Source: Phytophthora quininea (lineage: Eukaryota; Oomycota; Peronosporomycetes; Peronosporales; Peronosporaceae). From it: a stretch of DNA of 64,000 bases. The notes beneath the pieces were generated by a model. It was not told the DNA's origin, did no database searches, and saw only the letters and a list, made by a program, of their open reading frames with translations. Positions 58,101 to 64,000 of the stretch are shown here, piece by piece; within the stretch, counting starts at the first letter, position 1, and every line of letters begins with the position of its first letter. Location: positions 248,001-312,000 of the forward strand of contig JAAVTG010001003.1 in the NCBI GenBank assembly GCA_011947345.1, given 5' to 3'. Made by a program: the position numbers and the translations under genes.

Positions 58101-59843
58101 TCCCAGCTCGACACTCCACAGATGTGGAAGCTACGACATTCAGCGGAAGTAGTCGCCGCTTCTTGGTGTGAGCTGAAAATGTGCAGCTCCAGTCCTCGTA
58201 GAATACAAAACATTTTCTTCATCGGTTCGTCGGATGAGCTCTTGCCAACCAAGTAGCCTTTGACCACTGATTCAATCGGCGGTGGTTCCTCGCTTGCTTT
58301 CGTATCTTGCTGGACGATATCACCAATCTGCTGACTTACCTTGCCACTTTCCTTTGGCTTATCTGGACTCGACTGTTGGCGGGGAGATAATGGGGTGGAT
58401 GCCAATAAATCGAACGAGTCTCGACGAGCTCTCGCAGCTTTGGCTCGGTGTGGTGAAAGTGGCGGCATTGTCAGACCGACATGAAGCGCTGCGATCCACT
58501 CTTCCTGGTTTTTCTTGAGTGGCGCACTGCACCGTAGAGTTTTACCCTCAACAGTCAGCACCGCGAAGGCGTGTAGATACGGCTCTCCACTTGAATGAGC
58601 CTTGGGACTGCCGCTGAAAGACGGCGTGATCAGCTTCCGAAGTGGCGACGTCGCCTTCACTTTGCCATCCCACTCCGCAACCTCCGCAACGTGCAGAACT
58701 CCACTGGGCGAGTCAATCTTGTTGATGAAAGCGTCTTGATCCATGTACCAACACAGAGTGTTCCCAATCAACACGTAATAACGGCGATGCATCGAGCTCC
58801 GAAGCGGATGCTGGCAAAGCAAATACCCTTCGACTAGCGGATCCAACTGTGACGGTCGAGCACTTCCAGCATCGCCCTCTGTGGTCTTATCACCCCAAGA
58901 TGCCAGTCGACGCGATCTCTGCTTGGCTCGCTGAGCATCTTCGAGACTTTTAGCAGCAACGAGTCGAAGCGCTTTGCTCTCCTCCGCGCATTGTTGCACC
59001 CTTAATGCCAATGCTTTTTGCTCACGAGCGTTCTCGTTGACTTGCTCTTGCAAGTACTCAATGTACTGCCCGTGAGTGGCTTCGGCACTAGCAGCCACCT
59101 CTGCTTTCGCTGCGATTCTCTCGACTGCCTCCATGGCCTGCTCGAACGACGCAGCGTCGTCCGACTCCATACTGTTGGTGTGTGCTCGATGTCTCGCCTC
59201 CTCTAGTGCATTTTGGATGGTCTGCAGCTTCTGCTGCGCCTCTTTCTGCAGCGCTCGTGCCGTCTCCAGCTGCGTGTTCAACTCGACTGCAGCGTGTCGG
59301 TTTTGCTGCAGAGCGGCCTCCGCCTTGGCCTGCTCTCGATGTTGTCGACCTGCAGCTTCTACCGCTTCGGTCGCTTGCTGCACCGCTCGACTGTGCAGTT
59401 GTGCGTCCTTCATGAGCTCCTCTTGTACCTCGGCGATCTCTTCCTGAGCCATTCGTTCCGGCTCCTTCAAAGCGTGTTGGAACGCCTCCATCCACACCTG
59501 TTGACTCTGTTTGGAGTCTGCTCGACATTGCAGCGTGCCACCGCCGTCGGCGTCCAAGTACTTGAGGACAATGTGCTGCTGGTGGCTACTGTCCGAGTGA
59601 GACGAATCCGACAGTGTCCGGAGGTCGATCACCTCGAGAACTCTCTTGGGCAGCGCTCCAGATCGCTTCGCTTCGTCCTGCGTCGCGTAGAAGGCCAACA
59701 TTGTACCTTTGAGCACGGCGTAGTGCCGCTTCCTGCATGGATACAATCCACAGGATCGTGACTAACCAGCGATCACGAGTGATCGCCACGTGACGTACAT
59801 GCTCGGCACCTTGCGGCCCTTCTTCCAGAGGTAGCCCTCCATC
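52196..59843 (-). CDS. Giant protein with about twelve PH domains
   Basis: Starts at ATG 59843 (MEGYLWKKGRKVPSM), with GT-AG introns at 59733-59798 and 54912-54992, and ends at 52196; about 2,500 residues. PH domains begin with the EGYL/GYL strand and end with a Trp helix (59843-59450, 58835-58470, 58270-57960, 57560-57330, 56790-56530, 56180-55860, 55560-55240, 55170-54830, 54660-54230, 54010-53600, 53470-53120, 53060-52740). A coiled coil (59450-58880) follows the first. Four copies of a short helical module lie between domains. The C-terminus has FFACFFTCIP, possibly lipid-modified. About nine single-base frame changes. Probably a membrane scaffold binding phosphoinositides; no enzyme domain is seen. 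Confidence 0.88.
55617..55765 (-). repeat. FYxxHNPxK module, copy d
   Basis: Reads LADFYRVRNPAKLPDLDLLL, then CYAQRELALLQAIDSAYGTS. Fourth and most divergent copy of the helical module in the multi-PH protein. Confidence 0.8.
56280..56418 (-). repeat. FYxxHNPxK module, copy c
   Basis: Reads IVAFYEKHNPTKVFEVDTLL, then SFAGREGALLEQIDTVYRSN. Confidence 0.82.
56853..56990 (-). repeat. FYxxHNPxK module, copy b
   Basis: Reads LLEFYEQHNPKRVGDIDSLL, then SFTGRERQLLTSLDSTYGTN. Best match to the module consensus. Confidence 0.82.
57060..57270 (-). repeat. Short TPE/Q-x-IKA linker repeat
   Basis: Four to five tandem units of about 12-15 residues such as TPERQAIKAAITTT, SEQQLISAAATV, TPEHKIIKAVATT, TPEQQVIRAPTKV in the multi-PH protein. 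Helical, Ala-rich, without known function. Confidence 0.75.
57690..57820 (-). repeat. FYxxHNPxK module, copy a
   Basis: Reads FYAEHQPSKLGDVPLQLSRY, then QGREQALVEHLDRLYGATLG. First copy, following the third PH domain. Confidence 0.8.
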
Positions 59844-60904
59844 TTCGGTCTCCGTTGCTTGGGGACGAGTCGACCTGATGCTACTGCCCGACTATCCGAA
59901 AGGATCCATTGGCGAACCGTCGTCTCGAGCAGGTCGAGACGGCTCGATCACCTTGCGATTAATGCACGAGATTTGGTGCGTTGACACCGCATGTTGCCAG
60001 CGCGTGGGTAAGCTGTAGGTGGTCGATGAGGCAGGGACGCAAGACAAGGCACTCACGCCTCGATACGTCAGCCACCTCGAGTCGACAGCACGACGATGAA
60101 ACTTCGCCGATTGCAGTTGTCATCACGAGCTGAGTCTTGTCGAGCGGGGTGTGATTGCATGCTGCAACCTCTACGTGCTGCCCTTTACCTGGTCTGCCTT
60201 AGTAGAGTGGGAGCCCACCAACGTAGAGCACGTCACTTGGAGGCCCTTGACTGTCTTCTTCGTGCTGTTTACCGCAGTCGGCTGTCGATATGGTCTCCGT
60301 CGTCGTGCGTTGGTTGACCCGATCAAGTCGACACGACGTCCGCATGGCCGCCGTCGGATGCAAACGCGGATCACAGCCGTCCGCCAGTCGGTCTCGTTGG
60401 TGATCGTCAAGTTGGTCCATCGCCGCTGCGTCGATCATCGCAATCGACCAGCTGGATGGCGCAGACGGTCGGTCAGATGCGCGTGCAACAGCAGGTCACG
60501 TTCGACCTGCGAGGCGAATGAGTCAGGTCTCCGCTGCGGGCGGTGCAGGCGATTATGACCTGGAGCGGCCGAGTTTCTCGCCATCATTTCTTTCCGTTGT
60601 GTGCTCGCTTGGCGACGCAAAGCGCAGCTCCAACGCAACGTCCAGCGGCTGGTTGATGCAGCAAAATGCCAGGTGGCGAGCGCTTCCGAAAACCGCGTCA
60701 AGCATGTCAACGGCAGGACGACGGGACGAACGAAGCGGAGCCCCGAGCTCCTCTCCTCATGTCGCGCTGGCTGGACTCGGGTGATCGGCGTCACGTCAAC
60801 TTGCACTTGTGAAAAATCAATCGCCCGAGCACGTCGATCCCAGTCGTTCCACTGCAGCATTTCACCCACATTGGGGATTCATCTACAGTGCTCAACTGAC
60901 AGGC
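59844..60904. other. Bidirectional upstream region
   Basis: 1.06 kb between two divergently transcribed genes. Open frames on both strands lack domains. An in-frame stretch from 60809 joins the next gene without a stop, but the first ATG in that frame is at 60905. It likely holds both promoters and long leaders. Confidence 0.4.
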
Positions 60905-62076
60905 ATGCAACCCTGGACGTCTCCGCCAAGCAGCGGGGCTCTCACCGATCTGCTGAGACCGTCGGTGTCGGCTCAGCAACCAGCAGAAGTCTTCGTGAAA
61001 CCGGAGCCTGAACTTGTGAGTGTTCGGCCCTCAGTGGCCGACTTGCCGGCTCTGCTTCCCCCACGCGGCCCGTTTCGCCCTGGCATCTCGGATGTCCTAC
61101 GTACGGCCAACCCAGCAGAGCAAGCAGCCCCAAGCCTTTATGAACTGCAGCAGCAGCAAGCCTACAAGCACGAGGGAGACTTCTCGACCAGTGAGTACGC
61201 TCGAGTGGGTGCTACGGAGCTTGAGATGAGCCGCTACCCTGCTCTGGTCTCCAATGACTCGCCTGTAGTGTCCACGTACTCCGCTAACTTCATGAGTAGG
61301 TTTGTTTTCGACTCTCGTTCCGTCATCACGTGAATCTAACACATTGCGTGTAGCTCTACCCAATTCTACCGACTACTCGAGGTATAACACACTCACAAGC
61401 CTGTCAAGCCCCAGCTCCTACGTTCGCTCCATGGACATGACACCGCCAGGGATGGCTCGATCAAGGACTCGTCCGATTGGACTCGGCATGCCGATCCAGA
61501 GTGGGGCGGTGCCGAGAGTTCGACCGGCCAACCGCACGTGCAAGTTCGCTGGGTGCACTCACTACGTCGTAGACCACGGACTCTGCGTCCGTCATGGGGT
61601 ACGTCGGTGATCGATCACTTGTCCTCGACTGCTCGATTTCTAATCATCGAATGCGTTCGTCACTAGGGCGGGAAACGCTGCTCGACGGAGGGCTGCACGA
61701 GTCGTGCCAAGCATTTCGGTCGCTGCTGGAGACACGGTGCGTTCCTCTTGGTCATTGCTGGGGTCGTGTTCGTTCTTGTTGACTTGATTCTGTTGACTTG
61801 TTTGTAGGCGGATCAGTTGAGTGCAAGTCGCCAGGGTGTCCGAATCGAGCCAAGTCGCGGGGCTTTTGCTGGTCGCATGGCGGCGGCACGAAATGCAAAT
61901 CGGTGGACTGCGAGAAGATTGCCATTTCCAATGGGCTGTGCTGGGCCCACGGCGGCGGCAAGCGCTGCATCGTGCAGGGCTGTCGCAAGCAGGCGTATGA
62001 GCGCACCGACAACTACTGCAACAGCCACTTCCAGCAGTACCGACAGAACGACGACTTCCACGCAGAGTTCTCGTGA
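60905..62076 (+). CDS. WRKY19-like Cys/His-cluster zinc finger protein
   Basis: Four exons: 60905-61295, 61354-61598, 61667-61736, 61808-62076, all with GT-AG introns of 58-71 nt that keep the frame. The N-terminal half is Ser/Pro-rich. The C-terminal half repeats the cluster C-x4-C-x(6-7)-G-x-C-x2-HGG five times: CKFAGCTHYVVDHGLCVRHG, CSTEGCTSRAKHFGRCWRHG, CKSPGCPNRAKSRGFCWSHG, CKSVDCEKIAISNGLCWAHG, and a final CIVQGC...YCNSH. Each cluster probably binds one zinc. Introns cut within repeats at the same HG|G place. The family is common in oomycetes and plants; DNA or protein binding is inferred, not shown. Confidence 0.9.
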
Positions 62077-62374
62077 CTCGGTCAAAGCGAAGAGAGTATC
62101 TGTTGAGGTATTTATTCGGTAGGAACGTAATACACGTGGACAATCAAAGAGTGAACGCTTCAACTTGCCTTTTTCGCTGGATTAACAATTAATATTGGAT
62201 TATTAGAATTAACGTAGAGTACCTAATAGCATGTGACATATAATCCGTTTCATATATTTATTGCAGTGCCGTCATTACACACTTTACGTTAGTACAATTT
62301 TGAAACCTCAATTGACCGGCGGAGGACGTAGCACACCACTCGAAGCGCTGGACCCCGTGAAGGTGCACGTTGCG

Positions 62375-62785
62375 ATGGCGGGGAATCTGCGATCGGAGGT
62401 GCTTCGTCTGTACCGCGCCATCTACCGGGTAAGAGGAATCCCCTCCGCACTGCTGCCAACTGATTGCTATCCATCCGTTGCTGAATTCCGGTGTTGCCAC
62501 CATTTCTAAAGGCGGCGGGGAAGATGCCGACGCGCGACCGCACCAACTACGTGAGACGCCGACTGCGCTTCGAGTATGAACAGGGTCGTACCGAGACGCG
62601 TCCGGAGCGCATCGAGTGAGTCTTGCAACAGGAGAAAAGAGATGGAATAGGGTCGCTCTAACCTCCTTGCATTGTCCCCAAACAGGTTCATGATTCGTCT
62701 AGCGGAGACGCAGCTCGAGACGGTGGAAGTGCAAGCGGAGCACCTGTCCAACACATTCTCCAGTCCAGACTACCACCGCACGTAG
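62375..62785 (+). CDS. LYR-motif (LYRM) mitochondrial protein
   Basis: Three exons (62375-62428, 62512-62615, 62686-62785) with introns at 62429-62511 and 62616-62685, giving 85 residues. The LYR motif is at residues 12-14 (RSEVLRLYRAIYRAAG), followed by NYVRRRLRFEYEQ and a helix FMIRLAETQLETVEV. LYRM proteins work in iron-sulphur cluster and respiratory complex assembly, usually bound to acyl carrier protein. The exact subfamily is unclear. Too short and spliced to be seen as one open frame. Confidence 0.88.
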
Positions 62786-63257
62786 TCGGCCGTATTTATA
62801 TGCCTGGGGAGAGAATAAAGAGCTGCCGAGTTGGTCATCGAGTGCACCAAAGCAGCCGTTGGTAGCAGCTAGCTCCGATGTCAGCATTGCCGTAGAGAGC
62901 TGCAGAATGCCAGAGGCAATGGCGTCGTGTCCAGACAATATAAAGCGGCGTATTCTGTCGCCATACCCTACCTAGACGCCTCCAAAATCGATTTGAGGTC
63001 TGTCCGAACGCTATCGATCGCAAATGTTTGAGCGCCAGTGGTGCTGTCCGAGGTTTATTCGACACACATCGTCCGACGTCATCGTGTGGGATTGCCACGC
63101 AGTACGCAGCAAATCATGGGGGCAGGACGAGATTGCTCGACAGGTTTCGTAAGAGTAATACTCCATCAAGGCTGTATGATGCGCCGGCCACGCACGAGCA
63201 GAGCTCCATTCCTGAATTTGCCATCGCCTTGACAAGTCTCTCCTCCAACCATTCAAC
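62786..63257. other. Intergenic region
   Basis: No supported gene; presumed terminator of the LYR gene and promoter of the reductase. Confidence 0.45.
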
Positions 63258-64000
63258 ATGCCCAGCAACCGCGAACTGCTCTGTACCAAGGTGTCCACGA
63301 ATTTTCGTGAGGCCACGGAGATCGTAACGCACTCGGAGCTGCCCAAGGCCAGCGCCGGCCACATCGTCGTCAAGAACAAGTATCTGGGTATTAACGCCAC
63401 CGACATCAACGTGACCAACGGCGTCTTCAACGAGAACCCGCCGCCGTTTGGCACGGGTCTTGATGCCGCTGGCACCGTCGAGGTGGCTCCGGGCGTCACC
63501 GAAGTGGCGGTCGGCGACTACGTTGTGTACGACAAATTCGGCGCCTACGCTGAGTACGTCGAAGTGCCCATCGAGTCGGTGCACAAGCTGCCGGAGTTGT
63601 CACCTGCTGCGCTGCCGCTGACAGTGTGCGGCATCTCCGCATCCATCGCCATCACCGAGTGCGGCGAGCTCAAAACCAACGAGACTGTGTTCGTGACGGC
63701 TGCGGCAGGCGGCGCCGGCCAGTTCGTGGTGCAGTTGGCCAAGATGGCCGGCAACCATGTCATCGGTACGTGCAGCAACGACGAGAAGGTCGAGCACCTC
63801 AAGAAACTCGGCTGCGACCGTGTCATCAACTACAACAAGGAGGACATCGACGCCGTGCTGAAGAAGGAGTACCCCAAGGGCATTGACATCGCCTTCGAGA
63901 CCATTGGCGGCAAGATGTTCAAGACTGTGTTCGATAACATGGCTATCCGCGGCAGGATCATCGTGTTTGGCCACATCTCCGAGTACCGGGGCGACACCCC
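63258..64000 (+). CDS. Zinc-binding dehydrogenase-like reductase, PTGR3/ZADH2 type (3' partial)
   Basis: ATG at 63258 (MPSNRELLCTKVSTNFREAT) with an open frame to the window end, about 247 residues so far. MDR fold: GroES-like half (LGINATDINVTNG, GLDAAGTVEVAPGV) then Rossmann half with AAAGGAGQFVVQLAK for NADPH and CGCDRVINY-like LGCDRVINYN. GIDIAFETIGGKMF and GRIIVFGHISEY match the prostaglandin reductase-3 group (reduces enones). Structural zinc cysteines are absent, as in that group. The frame is clean, unlike most genes here. Confidence 0.9.
   Translation, partial: MPSNRELLCTKVSTNFREATEIVTHSELPKASAGHIVVKNKYLGINATDINVTNGVFNENPPPFGTGLDAAGTVEVAPGVTEVAVGDYVVYDKFGAYAEYVEVPIESVHKLPELSPAALPLTVCGISASIAITECGELKTNETVFVTAAAGGAGQFVVQLAKMAGNHVIGTCSNDEKVEHLKKLGCDRVINYNKEDIDAVLKKEYPKGIDIAFETIGGKMFKTVFDNMAIRGRIIVFGHISEYRGDT

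Noticed and set aside
60435..60869. 144-residue minus-strand frame in the upstream region
   Set aside because: No domain; composition typical of antisense of GC-rich leader sequence.
1..64000. CRISPR arrays, tRNA, rRNA or operons
   Set aside because: No spaced short repeats or cloverleaf sequences were noticed by eye, and the gene content is eukaryotic.

Overview
The window is nuclear DNA of an oomycete, most likely Phytophthora or a close relative. The evidence is: short GT-AG introns (57-184 nt) in otherwise intron-poor genes; intergenic gaps of 50-600 bp; an HSF-type factor; a WRKY19-like Cys/His-cluster protein; tandem ankyrin-type genes; and PIF/Harbinger, MULE, hAT, Tc1 and LINE debris. 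The species cannot be fixed from the sequence alone.

Layout. 1-11.2 kb is gene-dense: the tail of an unknown gene, a pseudokinase-PDZ-LamG-like gene, a very large UBR-type N-degron E3 ligase, and a convergent PX-domain gene. 11.7-18 kb is decayed: an equilibrative nucleoside transporter pseudogene, then four broken copies of one ankyrin-type family. 18.3-23.6 kb returns to housekeeping (HSF-like factor, TAF2 of TFIID). 24-38.1 kb is a repeat-rich block: more broken ankyrin-type copies, one split by a 5'-truncated LINE and one carrying a micro-inversion, around a dead Harbinger, a MULE split by a complete hAT, and a Tc1 element. 38.2-40.4 kb has an M17 leucyl aminopeptidase and a cytochrome bc1 subunit. 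40.6-45.4 kb is a tandem trio of ankyrin-type genes in which only the middle copy is intact. 45.4-48.9 kb has a LINE fragment, a basic-region family gene and a BAG + Hsp20-like co-chaperone. 50.7-64 kb holds an ABHD-type hydrolase, a giant protein with about twelve PH domains (about 7.6 kb), a Cys/His-cluster protein with four exons, a LYR-motif protein with three exons, and a PTGR3/ZADH2-like reductase that runs off the end.

Reading frame quality. Almost every long gene, including housekeeping ones (UBR E3, TAF2, LAP, bc1 subunit), is cut by several single-base losses, and most lie in homopolymer runs. The pattern looks like uncorrected deletion error in the assembly, so I treat frameshifts alone as weak evidence of pseudogenes. 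In-frame stops, lost catalytic residues, insertions and inversions are treated as real decay.
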